Positions 1-12,400 of a stretch of DNA of 64,000 nt are shown piece after piece. Under the pieces are notes generated by a model that did no database searches, was not told where the DNA came from, and was given only the letters and a program-made list of their open reading frames with translations. The stretch lies in NCBI GenBank assembly GCA_029204225.1, contig CM055097.1:28943192-29007191 (forward strand), in the 5' to 3' direction. The position numbers and the translations under genes are program-made. Source of the stretch: Diphasiastrum complanatum (Eukaryota; Streptophyta; Lycopodiopsida; Lycopodiales; Lycopodiaceae). Numbering within the stretch: position 1 is the stretch's first letter; every line of letters begins with the position of its first letter.

Positions 1-2297
<2,297 letters not shown>

Positions 2298-2780
2298 TCA
2301 TTGCCAGGCACTCACTCTACTTTCATGCTTCCTAATCCTTGGCTTGGGGGTGAAGCTTCTAGAGTTGATTGGTTGGGGGGTTTCTCCATTGTGTGCTTTC
2401 CATTGTGTTTGTCTTGTAAGCATCATCTTGAGGAGATTTGATGAAGGTCCTTCATCATCACCATCTAAACTAAGATCCATAACATCATCATCAAGATTGT
2501 TAGATCCATCCACATCATCATTACTTGAAGACACTTTTGGAATGTTCCCCTCATCAAAAATGACATCTTTACCAATAATCACCTTATTAGTAGTAGGAAT
2601 GTAAACCTTGTAGTCTTTACTCACCTCACTATATCCAACCTTTCCTTGAAGATGGATCCTCCTTGGTCCTCTGATCAAGATTAATGTTGACATAACATGT
2701 GCATCCAAAAGTTATCAGAAAGTTGACACTCGGCCTCCTCTTGAATAGCATCTCAAAAGGTTCTAGTCCAACCGTGCAAC
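2298..2780 (-). pseudogene. Ty1/copia integrase C-terminal fragment
   Basis: Translated on the minus strand, this gives the stretch that follows the integrase core in copia polyproteins. First comes an 'EMLFKRRPSVNFL' and 'FGCTCYV' part (2690-2780), then 'KVGYSEVSKDYKVYIP' and 'KVIIGKDVIFDEG' (about 2580-2660). These match the family pattern FGC..YV...G(Y/F)S...K.Y.....K....RDV.F.E. A frame change separates the two parts. An acidic Ser-rich linker follows, as is usual between integrase and reverse transcriptase (RT), and then the ORF ends. No core or RT remains attached. The upstream edge coincides with the putative LTR end at 2781, which suggests that another copia element inserted into this one. 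Confidence 0.8.
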
Positions 2781-3224
2781 TGATAAGTTGCTAGATATAT
2801 ATACATGGATAACTAATTAAAAGAATGTTTTGTACTTTACAATTAGGGTTCAGGCACTACGTATTGTTGGTAGTTGCCTTCGAACAATATCTGATTCTGT
2901 TAGAGATTCTGTCTAGTCGTGATTCAATGTACTCGTTGATCTGGGATTGTGGCCGATTGTTTTGATGGTTAAATAATCAAATTTGGTCAGATGGTCTGAT
3001 ATGGTTGAACTATCGAAGATGACCGAATAATCAAGGATGACCAAATAGTCAAAGGTGTCTGAACAATCGAGAAAACACTATCACTAATTCATTTGTATTT
3101 ATGTAGACTATCAGAAAAGAAGTGTATTTCTATAGAGTATGTTACTATACAAGTATTTACAGGAAACAAGTGAATGGATCTAGATTAACAGAGAGATAGG
3201 GATGGAGAGGATAGAAATCCAACA
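2781..3224 (-). mobile_element. Putative copia 3' LTR (about 444 bp)
   Basis: On the minus strand a purine tract, AAGAGGGGG, is followed at once by TGTTGGATTT, the usual join of polypurine tract and LTR start in plant copia elements. It lies just downstream of the RNase H remnant. The far edge is placed at 2781, where the minus strand reads ...CTTATCA and the older copia integrase fragment begins. The far edge is inferred from a TG..CA pair, because no second LTR copy is present to confirm it. Confidence 0.55.
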
Positions 3225-3660
3225 CCCCCTCTTAATTTGGATTGTTGAATGCCTTGATTTTCAAATTCGAGATAGCACAACTTGCTAAATATGTCAACTG
3301 CCATGTAATAGGTTCTGCAAAATTCCAGACTTACCTCCTTGTTGAGTGTTTTGCTCCTAATGTAGTGGTACTTAATCTCGATGTGCTCTTGCTCCTAGAC
3401 TGAAATCTAGAATTGATCGATAAAGCGATAGCACTTTGCTTGTCGCACTAAATAATTGTTGTCGCTCCTAGAGTGAAATCTAGGATTGATCGATAATGCA
3501 ATAGCACTCTGGTTGTCACACTGAATAATTGTTGGAGCAGATTGTCTGAGACCAACACCAGACAATAAATTTTTCAACCAAATTGTCTCTTTGTAGCTTG
3601 AGAGCTTTTAATGTATTCTGATTCTATAGACGACATTGCAATGGAGGTTTGTTTTTCGAA
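3225..3660 (-). pseudogene. Ty1/copia RNase H C-terminal remnant
   Basis: Minus-strand translation shows, in order, 'IAMSSIESEYIKSSQATK' (family pattern ALSSTEAEY.A...A.KE), 'CDNQSAIALSINPRFHSR' (the diagnostic copia RNase H motif) and 'EHIEIKYHYIRSKTLNKEV' (pattern KHI.I.YHFIR......G.V). A degenerate stretch then leads to the polypurine tract. Frames shift several times and a 73-bp internal duplication repeats the CDNQSAIALS segment. Upstream the gene ends abruptly at about 3660, where TCGAG-rich repeat sequence takes over, so integrase and RT are missing. Confidence 0.85.
3391..3537. repeat. 73-bp tandem duplication inside copia RNase H
   Basis: Two direct copies start with GCTCCTAGA at 3391 and 3464 and differ at a handful of positions. 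Each encodes the CDNQSAIALS-NPRFHSR region on the minus strand, so the duplication happened within the RNase H pseudogene. Confidence 0.85.
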
Positions 3661-3925
3661 TTCGAGACTCAATTTTTTCAAAAAAAAATCCCAAAAATTC
3701 GAGTCTCGATTTTGAGTCTCAAATTTTTCTGGACCAAATTCAAGTCTTCGGGTCTCAAGTTTTTCGAGCCCTTCGGAAAAAGAACTCAAGCCCTTCGAAA
3801 AAAAATCGAGACGAGTAGACTCAAATTTCCTATGAAAAAAATTCGAGATTTTTTTAGACCCGAATTTTTCGAGTCTTTCAGAAAAAATTCGACTCTAATT
3901 TTTCTTCGGCCATTTTCCAAATTAT
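3645..3925. repeat. Degenerate TTCGAGTCTC / TCGAATTTTT repeat
   Basis: Words such as TTCGAGTCTC, TCGAGACTC and AAATTTTTCG recur irregularly on both strands. The composition resembles the clearer minisatellite at 6040-6615 and the stretch at 48110-48190. ORFs here follow the repeat and are not credible genes. Confidence 0.7.
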
Positions 3926-3930
3926 TGGCG

Positions 3931-4051
<121 letters not shown>

Positions 4052-4529
4052 TATTAATATATTTTTTATTTCAAATGATGGATTTTGCAGCTTGTATCTG
4101 ATTATTTCTGGACTTGTTAATTGTACGTGTGCTTCTATAAGATATGTCTGTTTTTGTTGGTTGAACTCTACGTACAAATCATTTTGTACTTTATGTTAGT
4201 TTTTGGGATTTTATTGTAACTATTGGTTATCAAATGTTAGTATGTTACAAAGTACTTCGTACATAATTAGTTATGTTATAAGATATCATTATGTAATACT
4301 ATGCACATTTTGATAGATTCGTGTATTTAAATTTTGTGGTCTTAATATAATACCAAGGAAGTAAAAGGGTACTGATAACTTATTATCGACTATAAAAAAA
4401 AATTCGTGAAAATTTTGTTTCGTGAATAGTTATTAGTTTTAATATTTATGACCATCACCGTTTTAAATATCTCGTCTTGTTCGTGTGTTATGTTAACCGA
4501 TATGGTTTACAAAGTTCATTATATGTAAT

Positions 4530-5271
4530 TGCAATTTTGTTCACTTACTGTGTTAATGAACGAGTTACAGATTTTAAGAGAATGTATCTTTTGGATATTG
4601 AAGATTTATAAATATTAGTAATATAGTAAGTTTAAATACATTTCTGTAAAAATTATCAGGATTTATTGTAGTCATGAGTATTCATATGTAATGAATTAAT
4701 GTATATTACTTGTATCAATACAACTGATTTGTTTATAAATATTATTACGCAATTGAGAATAAAGTTTTATTCCGTTTTGTTTTGTTTGTTATGTGACTAT
4801 CGAATATCATGTTATGAATTCATGTCTAGAATCAAAAATATTTTTCTGGCTGTATGCATGTTCATGAACGATGTACGTAGGTTTTGATTAATAGTAGAAA
4901 AACAAATCTTTTGTATGAGGTGGAAAACCCTTATGCATATAATGTTATGTATGTATGTTGGTGGAAAATCCAACAAATGTACGTAATTTACAAGAAATGT
5001 ACAGAATAACGTACTTGATAAAACAGTACACGGTCATTCATATTTTGTTCTGTGGTTTTGTATATCTGAACCTGCTTTTCTTTTTATCTGGTGATAGATA
5101 GAGAACAATTATATTTCGATTTAAATAATCAAGTTACCAAACAAGAAAATAAAATTTTATATAAAGGAACAAGATCTTTTGTACATGTAATAATACGTGC
5201 AATAGTTAGTTACTGATGTAAAATTAGTAAAATATGGTTTGTTTAAATGTGTGACTTTGTTGTCTCAATCA
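4530..5271. repeat. Dispersed AT-rich repeat, copy A
   Basis: This roughly 740-bp segment reappears in the same orientation at about 40497-41265 and, shorter, at about 41621-42206. Shared landmarks in order are GTGTTAATGAACGAGTTA, CTTGTATCAATA, TCATGAACGATGTACGTAG, GGTGGAAAACCCTTATGCAT, CTGGTGATAGATAGA and a common end near TGTTGTCTCAAT. No coding capacity beyond a 62-aa ORF is seen. No terminal repeats could be defined, so its class is unknown. Confidence 0.85.
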
Positions 5272-5667
5272 TACTATATATTAAAACTATTTTAGAGAGA
5301 GAATGTCGTCGTGCTTAACTATAGCTTATTGTCATGCCTACAGTCATGGCTACAAGTCTTCTTTTTCACACACACACAGATGTCAAATTCTTTTTTTCCT
5401 CACATCCTCCTTCCTCCATTGATACTACACCCCGCCCTCCATCCTCCTCCCTCCATAGTAGTTCCTACGTAGTGCAGAATCCTCCTTCCTTGGTCCGCTA
5501 CTAAAACGATGATTCTTGATTTTTCAAAATCCAAACTTCTAGCTGTTGATTTTTTATTTTGCACCTACAACTGATCACTGTGACGGGAGTGCCTTGAAGG
5601 ACAGTCGAATGGTAATGGATTCTAAATTAGTAGGTTTCCTCCCTAGACTGGAGTCCGCAGGCCAGAA

Positions 5668-5668
<1 letters not shown>
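5272..5668. other. Unassigned, pyrimidine-rich stretch
   Basis: It contains a short CA run and CCTCCTTCCTCC-type sequence leading into the CT tract. No gene is recognisable. Confidence 0.4.
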
Positions 5669-5756
<88 letters not shown>

Positions 5757-5803
5757 CCTCCCTCCCTCCTCTCTCTCTCCTCTCTCCTCCTCCCTCCCTC
5801 CCT

Positions 5804-5871
<68 letters not shown>
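5669..5871. repeat. Compound (CT)n / CCTCC microsatellite
   Basis: (CT)n at about 5669-5752, a CTCC/CCTC-rich interruption to about 5812, then (CT)n to 5871. Confidence 0.97.
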
Positions 5872-6039
5872 GCCCATGAGAATCACTTGTTGTGCCAACG
5901 TGCTAATACACTTGTTGGCAAATGCATCGAAAAACAACAAAAAAATAGGACCATCCATAATTCTCATCCGTTTCGAGTTAGGACAGGTAAGAAAGAATGA
6001 ACGGATAGAGACTTATTTTTGTGATCCTTCCCTTCAATG

Positions 6040-6615
6040 AACTCGAATATCTAGACGAACTCGAATTTTTGGACGAACTCGATTTTTGGAACAAACTCGA
6101 TTTTTGAACGAACTCGAATTTTTGGACGAACTTAAATTTTTACTCATCTGAAATCTTTTGAGGCTCAAATTTTTCTAGACTCGAATTTTTGGGAATGAAG
6201 CTCGAATTATTTAGACGAACTCGAATATTTTTGGATGAACTCGAATATTTTTTGGAAGAACTCAAATTTTTGTACGAAGCTCAAATTTTTCTAGACTTGA
6301 ATTTTTGGACGAACTCAAAAGATTCTAGACTCGAGTTTTTGGATGAACCTGAATTTTTCTAGACTAGAATTTTTGGACGAACTTGAATTTTTGGATGACC
6401 TCGAAAAGATTCTAGACTCGAGTTTTTGGACAAACTCGAATATTTTTGGACGAACTCGAATTTTTGTACGAAGCTCAAATGTTTCTAGACTCGAATTTTT
6501 GGACGAACTCGAACATTTTTGGACGAACTCGAATTTTTGTACGAAGCTCAAATGTTTCTAGACTCGAATTTTTGGAAGAACTCAAAATATTCTAGACTCG
6601 AATTTTTTTGGACAC
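6040..6615. repeat. TCGAATTTTTGGACGAAC minisatellite
   Basis: About 30 imperfect copies of an 18-20-bp unit close to ACTCGAATTTTTGGACGA, with variants TCTAGACTCGAATTTTTGG and GTACGAAGCTCAAAT. The overlapping ORFs on both strands (for example 'ELEFLDDLEK') are consequences of the repeat. Confidence 0.9.
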
Positions 6616-7084
6616 GAAATTTACACACGTTCGCCAAGTTTTTAGAGACAAGAGCCACCTCAGATGTACCCACACTGAGTTGGGCGAACATTCATTAGCG
6701 GAAATATGGGCTCAAAATGGGCCTTTTGGGAAATTTCACTTTAGAGAGAGGTTACGTAGAGAGAGAATGCAAACTGGTAACTTCTGGTCGTCGTTTTTCG
6801 AGTTTTCGACTTTGCCCGATGTTTAACTAGTATGGTTAACTTCAGACAATAGTTAGTTTAGCATAAGATGTAATAACTTCTCTTCATGCTCATTCCAAAA
6901 TTCGGGACTAGAGCTTTAAGACTGAAAATCTTGGTGTGCTCAATGCAAAAACTGAAGCGAGAGAGACAAAAGTTTTGAAATCACTGTATGCTTTTAGTAG
7001 AATATGAGGTGGACGATTTTTCAATGCGACAAAAACATTACAAAGGTAAGGAATGCTAGATATATTCAAATTGATTTACTGTAG
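6616..7084. other. Region upstream of the transposase-like gene
   Basis: No gene is recognised. It may hold the left end of the element whose genes follow, but I could not find the inverted end seen at 20653 or 26700. Confidence 0.4.
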
Positions 7085-7098
7085 GTAGATTCATTTAC

Positions 7099-9755
7099 AT
7101 GATTGTAGCTTTAACAATGGCAATGTTCCATTTGCATGTTGTTCTTCCGATGGAATGCACTCCAATTATTAAGAAAAATGTGAAAGTTGTAGAGAATGCT
7201 GCAGCAATAGTTAGAGAATTGAGAATGAATAATCATATGAATATAGATTTGTGGGTGGATGGATCAATTTATCCTAATGATCTAGCTACCAATTTGTGTC
7301 TAGATTTTAAGTCCATAACTCATCTTCTCAGATATGTATATGAACGGATTACTTGGTTAATGTCAAAGGTTGCGTGATATTGGAATGCATAGCATATCTT
7401 GTCTGAATCAACAATTAGTTTGCTAATCAACAATTGCAACGTGCAAATCAACAATTGCTTTATTATGTGCAACACACTAGTGCTGAAAACAATGCACTCA
7501 AGAATGCTATGTCATAGTTGAATGCAACTGTCACTACTCTTCGAGGATCTAACCAAGAAATGTTAGAATCCAGGAAAAAGTTGCGATCCGAGAGTTTAAA
7601 ATCCGTTGTTGATCTAAAAGTTCTCAATAAGACAATGATGAAGAGGAAAAGAAAGAGAGTACCAATGAAGAATATTGATGACCTATCTGTACATAGCGGC
7701 AATCAGAAAAAAAGAATTCGAACATTCAAGTATGTTGTCATCTAAACTGTTTATTTGATTTGTATATGTCATTTAAGTTTGATTTGCACCTAATAACATG
7801 GATTATTTATTTATTAAACATAATTTGAGTTTCATATGTTTGTTGCAGATCATGTTTGGTGGCAAAGAACTATTTAACAGATCGTTCATGCATTGTATCA
7901 TCTTTAAGTCATGTTTTAACAAGAAAGTCAACAAAGGAAATGATAAAAAAATGCTCGGTTTGAAAAAATGAAAAATAAAATTGTAGAGACTGTTTTGATT
8001 AAGGTTCAATCATACTTGGATGCAAATGTGATACAAGGTGCATGTGATGTATCTGGAATTAACAGAAATGCTTATTCTACTTTTTTTAGAATAGTTAAAG
8101 AAGTTTTTTCCCAAGCAATGGTGAAGAAAATTAATCTTCCGCGTTCATATCGGGTAAGATTAGCTAGAATTTTTTATAATGATGGAATGTTCAAAGTAGT
8201 TGGCCAACCACTTCATATAACTAAATTATACAAATCAGAATATGGTGAGCTCAATTACAACGATTGCAACAATATTTTCCTTGATATTGAAAATGTTCTA
8301 AAATACATTATTTGATTCTACAAACTAGACGAACATCAAGTAAATGAAAAGATCATTATTGTAATAAAATTGGATAAATCTGAAATCATCAAGAATCAGA
8401 AGTTGGAACGTGTGAGTGTCACTTTGATGAACAAAAGTTCAGATACAGATGATTGAACATTTAGTGTTCAATCAGAAAATCACATATGGTGGTTGGTGGC
8501 ATTCCAAGTATACATTTCAATTTTCATTTAGAATATCTATATTAACAATTCATATCTTGTCAGTTTTTATTGACATGTCATGCATTACTTGTTTCTCTAT
8601 AGGTCTTGAAAGATGACCATAAAATACTAACATGGATATTTTCAAGAAAAAATTATGGCGAGATTATAAAGAGACATTTGGAGAGTGAGAAATTTACAGC
8701 TGAAAACCATGGAAGTTTTCAAATTCAATGGCACCTTGCAGGGGATTTGAAAACATTAAAGTGTATGTATAATGTCTCTCATGGGGCAACATCAAAGCAT
8801 CCATGTCTTTATTGCATGAAGGATTGTTACAATATGAATTTGGGACGATCAACAAACACTGGCCCAACACAGAGATCCAAATATAAAAAGTGTTCTGCCA
8901 ACACGAAGCTGAAGATCCAAATATGAAAAGTGTTCTGCCAATTCCATTAAAATATGTTCACATATACACATTGCATGTTGAGGTTCGTATTATTGAAAAA
9001 CTAATTTACTTGCATATTCTACTAGCATGGAATCATAAACCAGAGTCAGTGGCTAAAGCAGCAATTAGGAGGTTGGAAATAATTCTGTCAAATGCAGGAC
9101 TACATAAAGGGAATGTCACGATTGAAAAAAGTGACAGACTCTCAGGGAAAAAAGAAAACATTTCTAATAAGCCATCAATTGGAGGTGCTAAAACAAGAAG
9201 ATTCTTATCCAATCACACTTGCAAAGAATTAAGTGTCAGATACGAAATTTGGAGAGACATTGTTCACGCCACACAAACATTGGAAGGAAGTAATCGAGTG
9301 GAAAAGAGACAAGTGTGGACCAACTTAGACAAACTCATAGGTGTTATCAGGAAAGAAAACCTATCATCAGAAGATATGAGGACTTTGCAAAATCATTGCA
9401 CCACATTTGTAAAATTTGTACATGATTGTTGAGGAAAAGACAACGTTACTCATTACATGGTGCTAATCTATATCATTATCTGGTACTTTTCTCATTCAGG
9501 CTTATATTTTTTTCTACTGATGTAACTAATCAAAACTATTGTTTGTAGCACATCCTTCTTCATCATGCAACTTATTTTGCAAAGGAATATGGGAGCTTAA
9601 GTATCTGGTCATCATAAGACATGGAAAAATCTCATTGGCAAGCAAGGGGAGCATTTCATAGAGCAACAAATCATGGAGGACACAAGTCAAGATATAAATA
9701 TTTAGTTCAACTTTTTCAATTGCTTTTACAGAAGAGCACAATTAAGATATCAAGC
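7099..9755 (+). pseudogene. Transposase-like gene, copy 1 (multi-exon, decayed)
   Basis: Four exons can be placed by comparison with the copy at 24782-26092. Exon 1 (to about 7732, donor GTATGT) holds 'DLWVDGSIYPND' and a Lys-rich segment ending 'KKRIRTF'. Exon 2 (about 7850-8506) holds 'VIQGACDVSGINRNAYST', 'IIIVIKLDKSEI' and 'VQSENHIWW'. Exon 3 (about 8604-9470) holds 'WHLAGDLKTLKCMYN', then 'SKHPCLYC', then 'PLKYVHIYTLHVEVRIIEKL' and 'GKDNVTHYM'. Exon 4 (about 9549-9755) holds 'YGSLSIWSS' and 'DMEKSHWQARGAFHRATNHGG'. The order Asp strand, GD motif, CxxC, TLH, VTHYM, E..H resembles an RNase H-fold transposase-like family that I recall, unnamed, from invertebrates. That family link is from memory. 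Several in-frame stops and a tandem duplication at 8873-8940 break it. Confidence 0.7.
8873..8940 (+). repeat. Short tandem duplication in transposase exon 3
   Basis: AGATCCAAATATAAAAAGTG and AGATCCAAATATGAAAAGTG, each followed by TTCTGCCAA, occur about 42 bp apart. The related copy near 47340 has the phrase once and reads through in frame, so this duplication is what shifts the frame here. Confidence 0.8.
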
Positions 9756-9854
9756 TAAATACTCGCCAAGTATTACGATATTTCGGAAGGCATTCAAATT
9801 CATTACAAAAGAGAGATCCTTGTAATATATCAAAAATCTATTATAGAAAATTAT

Positions 9855-10140
9855 TTAATTATCATCATCATTCACTTCAAGATTCACACGGATGGTATTG
9901 TCATAAAGGCATAATCTCCTTTTATATGGATCCAAAAATTCTAATTTTTTCCTCTTGCTCATGTCAATGTAACTCGAATAAAGGGCCATTGCAGATGATC
10001 TTTTCGTAGTCTCATTGAGAGTATAACCCAATATCTTAATAGCCAAATCTCTCTTCACAAAAATTATTTTATATGTTCCTCTTGCGTACTTATGGCCTCC
10101 AAAACAAACTAATAATGATTTCATGGCCATAATGACAGTG
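9855..10140 (-). pseudogene. C-terminal remnant of the element's middle gene (gene B)
   Basis: Minus-strand translation gives 'MAMKSLLVCFGGHKYARGTY', 'KIIFVKRDLAIKILGY' and 'RSSAMALYSSYIDMS'. This aligns along its length with the end of the gene at 23289-24754 ('MAVKALSFYLGGHKFVKTN', 'KIIFVKRSYVLNILGF', 'RSSHYSLYSTYIEYS'). Only this terminal part is present: at about 10140 it joins directly to protease exons running the other way. It converges with the transposase-like gene, as in the 20.65-26.70 kb element. No known domain is recognised. Confidence 0.7.
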
Positions 10141-10904
10141 ATTACATAAGGTTTAGGGTTCATGTACGTCAATGATGAGGGTGTGTGTAATCCAGTTTGT
10201 TTGAAGATGAACTCTATTACACACACACACACACACAAAATTGCCAGGACCCATATACAGAAAATACTGAAACTCTTTCCAGTACCAAATGCAAAAACAT
10301 ACTCGAAGCTGAAAATGGTTGATGCAGAGATATAAATGTTTCAATATCGATTCGACGCGCCCTTGTAATTATTCATTGGTTAATTTTCCTAACGTGCGCG
10401 CTGATCCGATATTCAATCAAAAAAATTTGATATCGGTTTGACGCGCGCTTGTTTCCGTTGTAGATTTTATTCTTACATTCTGCACGTTGATCTGATATCT
10501 CATAATGTTCAAATTTGGATTCTACAGTCCTCCCAGCAGGTTGATTCTGTCAGTTGTGGTTGGTATATCGTATGCAATGCCAAACACTTTTTTAATTGGC
10601 TTGCATTACAAGATGGACTTCCAAATCTGGAAGAGGTAAATTTTGATTAATTACTATTAATTGTGTTTTTGTTTTTTTCATATACAAACTCCTATTAACT
10701 GGTCTTTGATTAATTACATTCAACTGTGTTTATGTTTTTTTTCAGTTTAAATGTCCGAAGGTCTTCCCAATGGAGATAATGCACTTCAGATAGGAGACCA
10801 TAAAGCTTGTGATCGAAAATTCATATCCAGTTGCAGTGGCCGAGTGTTCTCCACCCAAGCTACTTCCAACCGGAGAAATGGATTTAGAGATCATAGATAG
10901 CTGA
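10141..10904 (+). pseudogene. Ulp1/C48 cysteine protease C-terminal exons, copy 1
   Basis: Three exons of an Ulp1-like (SUMO-protease family) catalytic domain. The first (about 10141-10334) contains 'CLKMNSIT', the position of the catalytic Asp strand in this fold, here Asn. It is disrupted by an AC microsatellite at about 10218-10239. The second (10527-10635) contains 'QQVDSVSCGWYIVCNAKHF', with the oxyanion-hole Gln and the nucleophile Cys of the Q......CG signature, and ends at donor GTAAAT. The third (10746-10904) holds 'FKCPKVFPMEIMHFR' and the C-terminus '...MDLEIIDS', with one premature TAG after 'MHFR' where the 39.0-kb copy has Gln. The N-terminal half and the catalytic His exon are absent. 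Confidence 0.75.
10335..10526 (+). repeat. Protease intron carrying ATATCGGTT-GACGCGC motif cluster
   Basis: The intron between the Asn and Cys exons contains AATATCGATTCGACGCGC, GTGCGCGCTGATCCGATAT, GATATCGGTTTGACGCGCG and TGCACGTTGATCTGATATC. Two are in one orientation and two in the other. The same motif set recurs at 39355-39535 and at 53100-53755. It looks like a protein-binding array or the end of a small element. Confidence 0.6.
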
Positions 10905-11100
10905 TCCTGTTTAAATATTCGTCTCACTTGATGTGAATGAGACACATGCATATTCTAGGAAAAGAGCCAATTTGCCTAGTATAGAAATAACCTACTTTAG
11001 TTCATTTTAATCTAGGAAAACATCTCTTTTTTCCCATATCAAAACCAATTTCATTTTTCTTGTAATATTTACAAGAACACATGTAGCAAATATCCACGCA

Positions 11101-11535
11101 CACTACAAAGGAGGAGGCGCAGGCAAAAAAAATTTTGCATGGATATAGCCGTGGATAGGTGTGGATATATGCGTGGATACGGTCGCACGGATGTTCTACG
11201 CAAGTGTCATTTTTGACAACAAATCAGCCGGATGTCATGAAATTCAAACTTCGTATATAATCCACGCCATAGTAAGATTTTAAAAAAATAGACTTGGCTT
11301 TCACGTGGATATTGCATGGCAAATTATCCAGACGTGGATTATCCAAGCGAAATTTTTTTTATCCACGCGAAATCTAGAGGGCTGGGACCGTGGTACTGCA
11401 TGAATAAAAAAAAAATTATATCCACGTGGTATTTATACGATTAAGTCTCTGGATTTTGCGGATTATACATGTGGTATCCACGCGATTAAGTCTCTGGATT
11501 TTGCGTGGATTATCCACGTGCAAATTTTTTTGACC
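11101..11535 (+). repeat. CACTA-type left end with subterminal repeats
   Basis: It begins CACTACAAAGGAGG, the classic CACTA terminus. Many copies of a WTCCACGYG / CGTGGATA unit follow on both strands (for example GTGGATTATCCACGTG). Dense short subterminal repeats in both orientations are typical of CACTA/EnSpm ends. Further clusters lie at 12308-12400 and 27031-27396. Confidence 0.6.
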
Positions 11536-12307
11536 AAAAAAAAAACATTTGGCGCAAACCAAAATGACGGTTCGCTCCTAAACTAGAGGTCGACTTTTTT
11601 TTTTCTGTTGTGTGAAAGAGAGAAAAAGAGAATATAGATGGGAGTGAGGATGAGATGGGGATGAATGTGAGTGAGAAGATTGATAGTGTTTAGGGTTTTT
11701 ATAAGTTCATTGATGGATGTTAATAGTATGTGTTTTGTGATCATAAGTTTTAAGATCTTTTTTGTTTGTGATGTAGGCTTGGATATGAAAAATGAAAAAA
11801 AGAGCTTTCATTCCAAAGGATTGAAAGATCAAGTGCATGCAAAAGGAAAAACAAAGATTGCAAAACAATGGAGATACAATAGTAAAAGTAAATTCACATT
11901 TATTTTGATTCATTTGATATTTAGTTGATAACTTAATGTGTTATCTATTGATGCATTATATTGTGGTTTCCATTACTTTCCATTGTGCTTTCCATTGCTT
12001 TCTATTGTGCATTCTAGCATGCAAATCATATGGGAGTGAAAGAGTAGTGAAGACTGTTAGATTAGAAGAGTAAGCAATGACAAGAAAGCAATAGATCAAT
12101 AGTAAGCAAGAACAAGCAAGATCAATAGAGCAAGCAATAGCAAGAGCAAGATCACTAGCAAGGAAGAGCAACCAAAAGCAAGCAAGCAAGATCTATAGAG
12201 CTTGGAAGAGCAATAGCAAGCAAGAGCACTAAACACTAGATTAGGAAAACCTATAAAACTTGAAAGCAAAAGAAGAGGAGCAAGAATGCTCGCGAAAATG
12301 TTGTTTT
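11536..12307. other. CACTA 5' region with AGCAAG-rich low complexity
   Basis: An ORF at 11671-11928 is Lys-rich at its end but matches no family I know. From about 12060 to 12240 the sequence is an irregular repeat of AGCAAGCAATAGCAAG-like words. Confidence 0.45.
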
Positions 12308-12400
12308 ATTGGCATTCAAGTTTCGCGTGGATTATCCACGCAGAAGTTATCCACACATGGATAATCCACGCGATATCCACGCGTGGATGTTCTACACGGT
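12308..12400. repeat. Second cluster of CACTA subterminal motifs
   Basis: GTGGATTATCCACGCAG, TGGATAATCCACGCG and ATCCACGCGTGGATG occur within 90 bp. They are the same unit as at 11101-11535. Confidence 0.7.

Noticed and set aside
4699-4887. 62-aa ORF conserved in the dispersed repeat at 40697-40885
   Set aside because: Differences between copies fall at amino-acid-changing positions as often as silent ones, there is no family match, and the frame is not kept in copy C. It is probably open by chance.
10153-10344. Minus-strand ORF with a Cys/Val repeat
   Set aside because: It reads through an AC/GT microsatellite opposite the protease exon.
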